From the NCBI RefSeq assembly GCF_029227915.1, contig NC_079888.1:930001-994000 (forward strand): a DNA stretch of 64,000 nucleotides. Reading direction: 5' to 3'. Of the stretch, positions 1 to 12,400 are shown piece by piece. The notes below the pieces were generated by a model. The model ran no database searches. It had not been told where the DNA came from and saw nothing but the letters and a program-made list of their open reading frames with translations. The position numbers and the translations under genes were made by a program. This DNA comes from Hydractinia symbiolongicarpus. Taxonomy: Eukaryota > Cnidaria > Hydrozoa > Anthoathecata > Hydractiniidae. How positions within the stretch are numbered: position 1 is the first letter of the stretch; every line of letters begins with the position of its first letter.

Positions 1-373
1 GTCTCTCTTTCTTCGGCGTGAACTAACGGATAGGATTCTTCCCACAGTAAAAAATGACTTATTTATCGAAATTTTTAAATGAAGCGCTACCACAGGGTCC
101 AGTGTAATCGCTGAGTTCCGGCAATTATGTCGAGTTAAAAAGAATGTTATTTCTTGGAGTTCAATTGGCCCATTTATCACATTTATAAGGTCACAGTCCA
201 GAATCAGTTCAACTAAGTCCCACAGTCAATCGGTTCACCGTTAAAAGCGATACAACTTAGTAATATCGGAACAAAATCACTAAATACATGTTGATACGAA
301 TATGTGACGCAACCGTTGTAACTCAAACGGATTGACACCGTTAAAAAGACAATAAAATGTAGTTTTTGAAACT
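1..373 (+). repeat. Single class I satellite monomer at the left edge
   Basis: This copy carries CTTCGGCGTGAACTAACGG and GGGTCCAGTG, a combination otherwise seen near 18,667, 19,412 and 24,145. It does not fit the A/B dimers that follow, so it marks a class boundary just inside the window. Confidence 0.85.
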
Positions 374-3300
374 GTCTCTATTTCTTCAGCGTGAACTAAC
401 GGCTAGGATTGGTCCCACAGTAAAAATTGACTTATTAATCTTACTTTTTAAATGAAGCGCTACCACACCGCCCAGTGTAATCGCTCAGTACCAGCAATCC
501 TGTCAAATTAAGAAGAATGTCATTCCTTGGAGTCCAATTGGCTCATTTATCACATTTATCAGGTCACAGTCCAGAATCAGTTCAACTAAGTCCCACAGTC
601 AATCGGTTCACCGTTAAAAGCGATACAACTTAGTAATATCGGAACAGAATCACTAAATACATGTTGGTACGAATATGTGACACAATCGTTGTACCTCAAA
701 CGGATTGACACCGTTAGAAAGTCAATGAAATGTAGTTTTTGAAACTGTCTCTATTTCTTCAGCGCGAACTAGCGCCTAGGATTGGTCCCACAGTAAAAAA
801 TGCCTTATTTATCTAAATTTTTAAATAAAGCGCTACCACAGGGTGCAGTGTAATCGTTCAGTTCCGGCAATCATGTGGAGTTAAAAAGAATGTTATTTCT
901 TGGAGTTCAATTAGCCCATTTATCACATTTATAAGGTCACAGTCCAGAATCAGTTCTACTAAGTCCAACAGTCAATCGGTTCACCGTTAAAAGCGATACA
1001 ACTTAGTAATATCGGAACAAAATCACTAAATACATGTTGATACGAATATGTGACGCAACCGTTGTAACTCAAGCGGATTGACACCGTTAAAAAGACAATG
1101 AAATGGGGTTTTTGAAACTGTCTCTATTTCTTCAGCGTGAACTAACGGCTAGGATTGGTCCCACAGTAAAAATTGACTTATTAATCTTACTTTTTAAATG
1201 AAGCGCTACCACACCGCCCAGTGTAATCGCTGAGTACCAGCAATCCTGTCAAATTAAGAAGAATGTCATTCCTTGGAGTCCAATTGGCTCATTTATCACA
1301 TTTATCAGGTCACAGTCCAGAATCAGTTCAACTAAGTCCCACAGTCAATCGGTTCACCGTTAAAAGCGATACAACTTAGTAATATCGGAACAAAATCACT
1401 AAATACATGTTGGTACGAATATGTGACACAATCGTTGTAACTCAAACGGATTGACACCGTTAGAAAGTCAATGAAATGTAGTTTTTGAAACTGTCTCTAT
1501 TTCTTCAGCGCGAACTAGCGCCTAGGATTGGTCCCACAGTAAAAAATGCCTTATTTATCTAAATTTTTAAATAAAGCGCTACCACAGGGTGCAGTGTAAT
1601 CGTTGAGTTCCGGCAATCATGTGGAGTTAAAAAGAATGTTATTTCTTGGAGTTCAATTGTACCATTTATCACATTTATAAGGTCACAGTCCAGAATCAGT
1701 TCAACTAAGTCCCACAGTCAATCGGTTCACCGTTAAAAGCGATACAACTTAGTAATATCGGAACAAAATCACTAAATACATGTTGATACGAACATGTGAC
1801 GCAACCGTTGTAACTCAAACGGATTGACACCTTTAAAAAGACAATGAAATGTAGTTTTTGAAACTGTCTCTATTTCTTCAGCGTGAACAAACGGCTAGGA
1901 TTGGTCCCACAGTAAAAATTGACTTATTAATCTTACTTTTTAAATGAAGCGCTACCACACCGCCCAGTGTAATCGCTGAGTACCAGCAATCCTGTCAAAT
2001 TAAGAAGAATGTCATTCCTTGGAGTCCAATTGGCTCATTTATCACATTTATCAGGTCACAGTCCAGAATCAGTTCAACTAAGTCCCACAGTCAATCGATT
2101 CACCGTTAAATGCGATACAACTTAGTAATATCGGAACAAAATCACTAAATACATGTTGGTACGAATATGTGACACAATCGTTGTAACTCAAACGGATTGA
2201 CACCGTTAGAAAGTCAATGAAATGTAGTTTTTGAAACTGTCTCTATTTCTTCAGCGCGAACTAGCGCCTAGGATTGGTCCCACAGTAAAAAATGCCTTAT
2301 TTATCTAAATTTTTAAATAAAGCGCTACCACAGGGTGCAGTGAAATCGTTGAGTTCCGGCAATCATGTGGAGTTAAAAAGAATGTTATTTCTTGGAGTTC
2401 AATTGGCCCATTTATCACATTTATAAGGTCACAGTCCAGAATGAGTTCAACTAAGTCCCACAGTCAATCGGTTCACCGTTAAAAGCGATACAACTTAGTA
2501 ATATCGGAACAAAATCACTAAATACATGTTGATACGAACACGTGACGCAACCGTTGTAACTCAAACGGATTGACACCTTTAAAAAGACAATGAAATGTAG
2601 TTTTTGAAACTGTCTCTATTTCTTCAGCGTGAACAAACGGCTAGGATTGGTCCTACAGTAAAAATTGACTTATTAATCTTACTTTTTAAATGAAGCGCTA
2701 CCACACCGCCCAGTGTAATCGCTGAGTACCAGCAATCCTGTCAAATTAAGAAGAATGTCATTCCTTGGAGTCCAATTGGCTCATTTATCACATTTATCAG
2801 GTCACAGTTCAGAATCAGTTCAACTAAGTCCCACAGTCAAACGATTCACCGTTAAATGCGATACAACTTAGTAATATCGGAACAAAATCACTAAATACAT
2901 GTTGGTACGAATATGTGACACAATCGTTGTAACTCAAACGGATTGACACCGTTAGAAAGTCAATGAAATGTAGTTTTTGAAACTGTCTCTATTTCTTCAG
3001 CGCGAACTAGCGCCTAGGATTGGTCCCACAGTAAAAAATGCCTTATTTATCTAAATTTTTAAATAAAGCGCTACCACAGGGTGCAGTGTAATCGTTGAGT
3101 TCCGGCAATCATGTCGAGTTAAAAAGAATGTTATTTCTTGGAGTCCAATTGGCTCATTTATCACATTTATAAGGTCACAGTCCAGAATCAGTTCAACTAA
3201 GTCCCACAGACAATCGGTTCACCGTTGAAAGCGATACAACTTAGTAATATCGGAACAAAATCACTAAATACATGTTGATACGAACACGTGACGCAACCGT

Positions 3301-4103
3301 TGTAACTCAAACGGATTGACACCTTTAAAAAGACAATGAAATGTAGTTTTTGAAACTGTCTCTATTTCTTCAGCGTGAACAAACGGCTAGGATTGGTCCT
3401 ACAGTAAAAATTGACTTATTAATCTTACTTTTTAAATGAAGCGCTACCACACCGCCCAGTGTAATCGCTGAGTACCAGCAATCCTGTCAAATTAAGAAGA
3501 ATGTCATTCCTTGGAGTCCAATTGGCTCATTTATCACATTTATCAGGTCACAGTTCAGAATCAGTTCAACTAAGTCCCACAGTCAAACGATTCACCGTTA
3601 AATGCGATACAACTTAGTAATATCGGAACAAAATCACTAAATACATGTTGGTACGAATATGTGACACAATCGTTGTAACTCAAACGGATTGACACCGTTA
3701 GAAAGTCAATGAAATGTAGTTTTTGAAACTGTCTCTATTTCTTCAGCGCGAACTAGCGCCTAGGATTGGTCCCACAGTAAAAAATGCCTTATTTATCTAA
3801 ATTTTTAAATAAAGCGCTACCACAGGGTGCAGTGTAATCGTTGAGTTCCGGCAATCATGTCGAGTTAAAAAGAATGTTATTTCTTGGAGTCCAACTGGCT
3901 CATTTATCACATTTATAAGGTCACAGTCCAGAATCAGTTCAACTAAGTCCCACAGACAATCGGTTCACCGTTGAAAGCGATACAACTTAGTAATATTGGA
4001 ACAAAATCACTAAATACATGTTGGTACGAATATGTGACGCAACCGTTGTAACTCAAGCGGATTGACACCGTTAAAAAGACAATGAAATGTAGGTTTTGAA
4101 ATT
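374..4103 (+). repeat. A/B dimer higher-order repeat, five dimers of 746 bp
   Basis: Ten monomers alternate strictly between two types. A types start at 374, 1120, 1866, 2612 and 3358 and have TTGACTTATTAATCTTAC, ACCGCCCAG and a CTGTCAAATTAAG block. B types start at 747, 1493, 2239, 2985 and 3731 and have GCGCGAACTAGCGCCTAGG, ATGCCTTATTTATC and GGGTGCAGTG. Neighbouring dimers share private changes (GGTCCTACAG in the A monomers at 2612 and 3358; GAACACGTGACGC near 2,535 and 3,282), which indicates local dimer-by-dimer duplication. Confidence 0.93.
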
Positions 4104-7100
4104 GTCTCTATTTCTTCAGCGTGAACTAACGGCGAGGATTGGTCCAAGAGTAAAAATTGACTTATTTATCTTACTTTTTAAATGAAGCACTACCACACCG
4201 CCCAGTGTAATCGCTGAGTACCAGCAATCCTGTCAAATTAAGAAGAATGTCATTCCTTGGAGTCCAATTGGCTCATTTATCACATTTATCAGGTCACAGT
4301 CCAGAATCAGTTCAACTAAGTCCCACAGTCAATCGGTTCACCGTTAAAAGCGATACACCTTAGTAATATCGGAACAAAATCACTAAATATATGTTGGTAC
4401 GAATATGTGACGCAACCGTTGTAACTCAAACGGATTGACACCTTTAAAAAGACAATGAAATGTAGTTTTTGAAACTGTCTCTATTTCTTCAGCGTGAACA
4501 AACGGCTAGGATTGGTCCCACAGTAAAAATTGACTTATTAATCTTACTTTTTATATGAAGCGCTACCACACCGCCCAGTGTAATCGCTGAGTACCAGCTA
4601 TCCTGTCAAATTAAGAAGAATGTCATTCCTTGGAGTCCAATTGGCTCATTTATCACATTTATCAGGTCACAGTCCAGAATCAGTTCAATTAAGTCCCACA
4701 GTCAATCGTTTCACTTTTAAAAGTGATACAACTTAGTAATATCGGAAAAAATCGCAAATACATGTTGGTACGAATATGTGAAGCAACCGTTGTAACTCAA
4801 ACGGATTGACACCGTTAGAAAGTCGTTGAAAGGTGGTTTTTGAAACTGTCTCTATTTCTTCAGCGCGAACTAACGGCTAGGATTGGTCCCAGAGTAAAAA
4901 TTGACTTATTTATCTTACTTTTTAAATGAAGCACTCCCACCCTGCCCAGTGTAATCGCTGAGTACCAGCAATCCTGTCAAATTAAGAAGAATGTCATTCC
5001 TTGGAGTCCAATTGGCTCATTTATCACATTTATCAGGTCACAGTCCAGAATCAGTTCAACTAAGTCCCACAGTCAATCGATTCACCGTTAAATGCGATAC
5101 AACTTAGTAATATCGGAACAAAATCACTAAATACATGTTGGTACGAATATGTGACACAATCGTTGTAACTCAAACGGATTGACACTGTTAGAAAGTCAAT
5201 GAAATGTAGTTTTTGAAACTGTCTCTATTTCTTCAGCGCGAACTAGCGCCTAGGATTGGTCCCACAGTAAAAAATGCCTTATTTATCTAAATTTTTAAGT
5301 AAAGCGCTACCACAGGGTGCAGTGTAATCGTTGAGTTCCGGCAATCATGTGGAGTTAAAAAGAATGTTATTTCTTGGAGTCCAATTGGCTCATTTATCAC
5401 ATTTATAAGGTCACAGTCCAGAATCAGTTCAATTAAGTCCCACAGTCAATCGTTTCACTTTTAAAAGTGATACAACTTAGTAATATCGGAAAAAATCGCA
5501 AATACATGTTGGTACGAATATGTGAAGCAACCGTTGTAACTCAAACGGATTGACACCGTTAGAAAGTCGATGAAAGGTGGTTTTTGAAACTGTCTCTATT
5601 TCTTCAGCGCGAACTAACGGCTAGGATTGGTCCCACAGTAAAAAATGACTTATTTATCTAAATTTTTAAATGAAGCGCTACCACAGGGTCCAGTGTAATC
5701 GTTGAGTTCTGGCAATCATGTCGTGTTAAAAAGAATGTTATTTCTTGGAGTCCAATTGGCTTATTTATCACTTTTATAAGGTCACAGTCCAGAATCAGTT
5801 CAACTATGTCCCACAGTCAATCGGTTCACCGTTACAAGCGATACAACTTATTAATATCGGAACAAAATCACTAAATACATGTTGGTACGAACATGTGACG
5901 CAACCGTTGTAACTCAAGCGGATTGACACCGTTAAAAAGACAATGAAATGTAGTTTTTGAAACTGTCTCTATTTCTTCAGCGTGAACTAACGGCTAGGGT
6001 TGGTCCCACAGTAAAAAATGACTTATTTATCGAAATCTTTAAATGCAGCGCTACCACAGGGTCCAGTGTAATCGTTGAGTTCCGGCAATCATGTCGAGTT
6101 AATAAGAATGTTATTTCTTGGAGTCGAGTTGGCTCATTTATCACATTTATAAGGTCACAGTCCAGAATCAGTTCAACTAAGTCCCACAGTCAATCGGTTC
6201 ACCGTTGAAAGCGATACAACTTAGTAATATCGGAACTAAATCACTAAATACATGTTGGTACGAATATGTGACGCAACCGTTGTAACTCAAGCGGATTGAC
6301 ACCGTTAAAAAGACAATGAAATGTAGTTTTTGAAATTGTCTCTATTTCTTCAGCGTGAACTAACGGCTAGGATTGGTCCCACAGTAAAAATTGACTTATT
6401 TATCTTACTTTTTAAATGAAGCGCTACCACACCGCCCAGTGTAATCGCTGAGTACCAGCAATCCTGTCAAATTAAAAAGAATGTCATTCCTTGGAGTCCA
6501 ATTGGCTCATTTATCACATTTATCAGGTCACAGTCCAGAATCAGTTCAACCAAGTCCCACAGTCAATCAGTTCACCGTTAAAAGCGATACACCTTAGTAA
6601 TATCGGAACAAAATCACTAAATATATGTTGGTACGAATATGTGACACAATCGTTGTAACTCAAACGGATTGACACCGTTAGAAAGTCAATGAAATGTAGT
6701 TTTTGAAACTGTCTCTATTTCTTCAGCGCGAACTAGCGCCTAGGATTGGTGCCACAGTAAAAAATGCCTTATTGATCTAAATTTTTAAATAAAGCGCCAC
6801 CACAGGGTGCAGTGTAATCGTTGAGTTCCGGCAATCATGTGGAGTTAAAAAGAATGTTATTTCTTGGAGTTCAATTGGCCCATTTATCACATTTATAAGG
6901 TCACAGTCCAGAATCAGTTCAACCAAGTCCCACACTCAATCGGTTTACCGTTAAAAGCGATACAACTTAGTAATATCGGAACAAAATCACTAAATACATG
7001 TTGATACGAATATGTGACGCAACCGTTGTAACTCAAATGGATTGACACCTTTAAAAAGACAATGAAATGTAGTTTTTGAAACTGTCTCTATTTCTTCAGC

Positions 7101-9400
7101 GTGAACAAACGGCTAGGATTGGTCCCACAGTAAAAAATGACTTATTGATCTAAATTTTTAAATAACGCGCCACCACAGGGTGCAGTGTAATCGTTGAGTT
7201 CCGGCAATCATGTGGAGTTAAAAAAAATGTTATTTCTTGGAGTTCAATTGGCCCATTTATCACATTTATAAGGTCACAGTCCAGAATCAGTTCAACCAAG
7301 TCCCACAGTCAATCGGTTCACCGTTAAAAGCGATACAACTTAGTAATATCGGAACAAAATCACTAAATACATGTTGATACGAATATGTGACGCAACCGTT
7401 GTAACTGAAACGGATTGACACCTTTAAAAAGACAATGAAATGTAGTTTTTGAAACTGTCTCTATTTCTTCAGCGTGAACAAACGGCTAGGATTGGTCCCA
7501 CAGTAAAAAATGACTTATTAATTTTACTTTTTAAATGAAGCGGTACCACACCGCCCAGTGTATTCGCTAAGTACCAGCAATCCTGTCAAATTAAGAAGAA
7601 TGTCATTCCTTGGAGTCCAATTGGCTGATTTATCACATTTATCAGGTCACAGTCCAGAATCAGTTCAACTAAGTCCCACAGTCAATCGGTTCACCGTTAA
7701 AAGCGATACAACTTAGTAATATCGGAACAAAATCACTAAATACATGTTGGTACGAATATGTGACACGATCGTTGTAACTCAAACGGATTGACACCGTTAA
7801 AAAGTCAATGAAATGTAGTTTTTGAAACTGTCTCTATTTCTTCAGCGCGAACTAACGGCTAGGATTGGTCCCACAGTGAAAAATGACTTATTTATCTAAA
7901 TTTTTATATGAAGCGCTACCACAGGGTCCAGTGTAATCGTTGAGTTCCGGGAATCATGTCCAGTTATAAAGAATGTTATTTCTTTGAGTCCAATTGGCTC
8001 ATTTATCACAGTTATAAGGTCACAGTCCAGAATCAGTTCAATTAAGTCCCACAGTCAATCGTTTCACTTTTAAAAGCGATACAACATAGTAATATCGGAA
8101 AAAATCGCTAAATACATGTTGGTACAAATATGTGAAGCAACCGTTGTAACTCAAACGTATTGACACCGTTAGAAAGTCAAAGAAAGGTAGGTTTTGAAAC
8201 TGTCTCTATTTCTTCAGCGTGAACTAACGGCTAGAATTGGTCCCACAGTAAAAATTGACTTATTAATCTTACTTTTTAAATGAAGCGCTACCACACCGCC
8301 CAGTGTAATTGCTGAGTACCAGCAATCCTGTCAAATTAAGAAGAATGTCATTCCTTGGAGTCCAATTGGCTCATTTTTCACATTTATCAGGTCACAGTCC
8401 AGAATCAGTTCAACTAAGTCCCACAGTCAATCGGTTCACCGTTAAAAGCGATACAACTTAGTAATATTGGAACAAAATCACTAAATACATGTTGGTACGA
8501 ATATGTGACGCAATCGTTGTAACTCAAACGGATTGACACCGTTAGAAAGTCAATGAAATGTAGTTTTTGAAACTGTCTCTATTTCTTCAGCGCGAACTAG
8601 CGCCTAGGATTGGTCCCACAGTAAAAAATGCCTTATTTATCTAAATTTTTAAATAAAGCGCTACCACAGGGTGCAGTGTAATTGTTGAGTTCCGGCAATC
8701 ATGTGGAGTTAAAAAGAATGTTATTTCTTGGAGTTCAATTGGCCCATTTATCACATTTATAAGGTCACAGTCCAGAATCAGTTCAACTAAGTCCCACAGT
8801 CAATCGGTTCACCGTTAAAAGCGATACAACTTAGTAATATCGGAACAAAATCACTAAATACATGTTGATACGAATATGTGACGCAACCGTTGTAACTCAA
8901 GCGGATTGACACCGTTAAAAAGACAATGAAATGTAATTTTTGAAACTGTCTCTATTTCTTCAGCGTGAACTAACGGCTAGGATTGGTCTCACAGTAAAAA
9001 TTGACTTATTAATCTTACTTTTTAAATGAAGCGCTACCACAAAGCCCAATGTAATCGCTGAGTACCAGCAATCCTTTCAAATTAAGAAGAATGTCATTCC
9101 TTGGAGTCCAATTGGCTTATTTATCACATTTATCAGGTCACAGTCCAGAATCAGTTCAACTAAGTCCCACAGTCAATCGGTTCACCGTTAAAAGCGATAC
9201 AACTTAGTAATATCGGAACAAAATCACTAAATACATGTTGGTACGAATATGAGACACAATCGTTGTAACTCAAACGGATTGACACCGTTAGAAAGTCAAT
9301 GAAATGTAGTTTTTGAAACTGTCTCTATTTCTTCAGCGCGAACTAGCGCCTAGGATTGGTCCGACAGTAAAAAATGCCTTATTTATCTAAATTTTTAAAT
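3800..9400 (+). repeat. 15-monomer HOR, copy 1 (5,590 bp period)
   Basis: Sequence from about 3.8 kb matches sequence 5,590 bp downstream almost base for base over 15 monomers (starts 4104, 4477, 4848, 5221, 5592, 5965, 6338, 6711, 7084, 7457, 7830, 8202, 8575, 8948 and 9321). Private variants are shared, such as GGTCCAAGAG at 4,142 and 9,732 and an ACTTTTTATATGAAG variant near 4,545 and 10,135. The exact ends cannot be placed because exchange was between homologous monomers; the left switch lies between about 3,772 and 3,859. By eye, only scattered single substitutions and one clustered patch separate the copies. Confidence 0.93.
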
Positions 9401-12400
9401 AAAGCGCTACCACAGGGTGCAGTGTAATCGTTGAGTTCCGGCAATCATGTCGAGTTAAAGAGAATGTTATTTCTTGGAGTCCAACTGGCTCATTTATCAC
9501 ATTTATAAGGTCACAGTCCAGAATCAGTTCAACTAAGTCCCACAGACAATCGGTTCACCGTTGAAAGCGATACAACTTAGTAATATTGGAACAAAATCAC
9601 TAAATACATGTTGGTACGAATATGTGACGCAACCGTTGTAACTCAAGCGGATTGACACCGTTAAAAAGACAATGAAATGTAGGTTTTGAAATTGTCTCTA
9701 TTTCTTCAGCGTGAACTAACGGCGAGGATTGGTCCAAGAGTAAAAATTGACTTATTTATCTTACTTTTTAAATGAAGCACTACCACACCGCCCAGTGTAA
9801 TCGCTGAGTACCAGCAATCCTGTCAAATTAAGAAGAATGTCATTCCTTGGAGTCCAATTGGCTCATTTATCACATTTATCAGGTCACAGTCCAGAATCAG
9901 TTCAACTAAGTCCCACAGTCAATCGGTTCACCGTTAAAAGCGATACACCTTAGTAATATCGGAACAAAATCACTAAATATATGTTGGTACGAATATGTGA
10001 CGCAACCGTTGTAACTCAAACGGATTGACACCTTTAAAAAGACAATGAAATGTAGTTTTTGAAACTGTCTCTATTTCTTCAGCGTGAACAAACGGCTAGG
10101 ATTGGTCCCACAGTAAAAATTGACTTATTAATCTTACTTTTTATATGAAGCGCTACCACACCGCCCAGTGTAATCGCTGAGTACCAGCTATCCTGTCAAA
10201 TTAAGAAGAATGTCATTCCTTGGAGTCCAATTGGCTCATTTATCACATTTATCAGGTCACAGTCCAGAATCAGTTCAATTAAGTCCCACAGTCAATCGTT
10301 TCACTTTTAAAAGTGATACAACTTAGTAATATCGGAAAAAATCGCAAATACATGTTGGTACGAATATGTGAAGCAACCGTTGTAACTCAAACGGATTGAC
10401 ACCGTTAGAAAGTCGTTGAAAGGTGGTTTTTGAAACTGTCTCTATTTCTTCAGCGCGAACTAACGGCTAGGATTGGTCCCAGAGTAAAAATTGACTTATT
10501 TATCTTACTTTTTAAATGAAGCGCTACCACAGGGTCCAGTGTAATCGCTGAGTTCCGGCAATCATGTCGAATTAAGAAGAATGTCATTCCTTGGAGTCCA
10601 ATTGGCTCATTTATCACATTTATCAGGTCACAGTCCAGAATCAGTTCAACTAAGTCCCACAGTCAATCGATTCACCGTTAAATGCGATACAACTTAGTAA
10701 TATCGGAACAAAATCACTAAATACATGTTGGTACGAATATGTGACACAATCGTTGTAACTCAAACGGATTGACACTGTTAGAAAGTCAATGAAATGTAGT
10801 TTTTGAAACTGTCTCTATTTCTTCAGCGCGAACTAGCGCCTAGGATTGGTCCCACAGTAAAAAATGCCTTATTTATCTAAATTTTTAAGTAAAGCGCTAC
10901 CACAGGGTGCAGTGTAATCGTTGAGTTCCGGCAATCATGTGGAGTTAAAAAGAATGTTATTTCTTGGAGTCCAATTGGCTCATTTATCACATTTATAAGG
11001 TCACAGTCCAGAATCAGTTCAATTAAGTCCCACAGTCAATCGTTTCACTTTTAAAAGTGATACAACTTAGTAATATCGGAAAAAATCGCAAATACATGTT
11101 GGTACGAATATGTGAAGCAACCGTTGTAACTCAAACGGATTGACACCGTTAGAAAGTCGATGAAAGGTGGTTTTTGAAACTGTCTCTATTTCTTCAGCGC
11201 GAACTAACGGCTAGGATTGGTCCCACAGTAAAAAATGACTTATTTATCTAAATTTTTAAATGAAGCGCTACCACAGGGTCCAGTGTAATCGTTGAGTTCT
11301 GGCAGTCATGTCGAGTTAAAAAGAATGTTATTTCTTGGAGTCCAATTGGCTTATTTATCACTTTTATAAGGTCACAGTCCAGAATCAGTTCAACTATGTC
11401 CCACAGTCAATCGGTTCACCGTTACAAGCGATACAACTTATTAATATCGGAACAAAATCACTAAATACATGTTGGTACGAACATGTGACGCAACCGTTGT
11501 AACTCAAGCGGATTGACACCGTTAAAAAGACAATGAAATGTAGTTTTTGAAACTGTCTCTATTTCTTCAGCGTGAACTAACGGCTAGGATTGGTCCCACA
11601 GTAAAAAATGACTTATTTATCGAAATCTTTAAATGCAGCGCTACCACAGGGTCCAGTGTAATCGTTGAGTTCCGGCAATCATGTCAAGTTAATAAGAATG
11701 TTATTTCTTGGAGTCGAGTTGGCTCATTTATCACATTTATAAGGTCACAGTCCAGAATCAGTTCAACTAAGTCCCACAGTCAATCGGTTCACCGTTGAAA
11801 GCGATACAACTTAGTAATATCGGAACTAAATCACTAAATACATGTTGGTACGAATATGTGACGCAACCGTTGTAACTCAAGCGGATTGACACCGTTAAAA
11901 AGACAATGAAATGTAGTTTTTGAAATTGTCTCTATTTCTTCAGCGTGAACTAACGGCTAGGATTGGTCCCACAGTAAAAATTGACTTATTTATCTTACTT
12001 TTTAAATGAAGCGCTACCACACCGCCCAGTGTAATCGCTGAGTACCAGCAATCCTGTCAAATTAAAAAGAATGTCATTCCTTGGAGTCCAATTGGCTCAT
12101 TTATCACATTTATCAGGTCACAGTCCAGAATCAGTTCAACCAAGTCCCACAGTCAATCAGTTCACCGTTAAAAGCGATACACCTTAGTAATATCGGAACA
12201 AAATCACTAAATATATGTTGGTACGAATATGTGACACAATCGTTGTAACTCAAACGGATTGACACCGTTAGAAAGTCAATGAAATGTAGTTTTTGAAACT
12301 GTCTCTATTTCTTCAGCGCGAACTAGCGCCTAGGATTGGTGCCACAGTAAAAAATGCCTTATTGATCTAAATTTTTAAATAAAGCGCCACCACAGGGTGC

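Noticed and set aside
230-250. RNA polymerase III B box (GGTTCACCGTT in each monomer)
   Set aside because: Resembles GGTTCRANNCC but differs at key positions, and I found no A box at suitable spacing or tRNA-like fold.
1-373. CENP-B box in the monomer
   Set aside because: I found no match to the TTCG-N4-A-N2-CGGG core on either strand of the typical monomer; TTCCGGGAA in some copies does not fit.
413-598. Monomer as an ancient dimer of about 180 bp, from TCCCACAGT occurring twice 178 bp apart
   Set aside because: Only this 9-11 bp string matches between halves; the rest shows no convincing similarity by eye.
5957-6208. Recurring 83-codon open frames on the plus strand (also at 11,547, 42,757, 45,707 and 49,775)
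   Set aside because: They begin at a TTG in the satellite and exist only in monomers where the usual in-frame TGA of AAATGAAGCG is mutated (AAATGCAGCG or AAATTTAGCG). Other monomers lack the frame, so it is chance and not a conserved gene.
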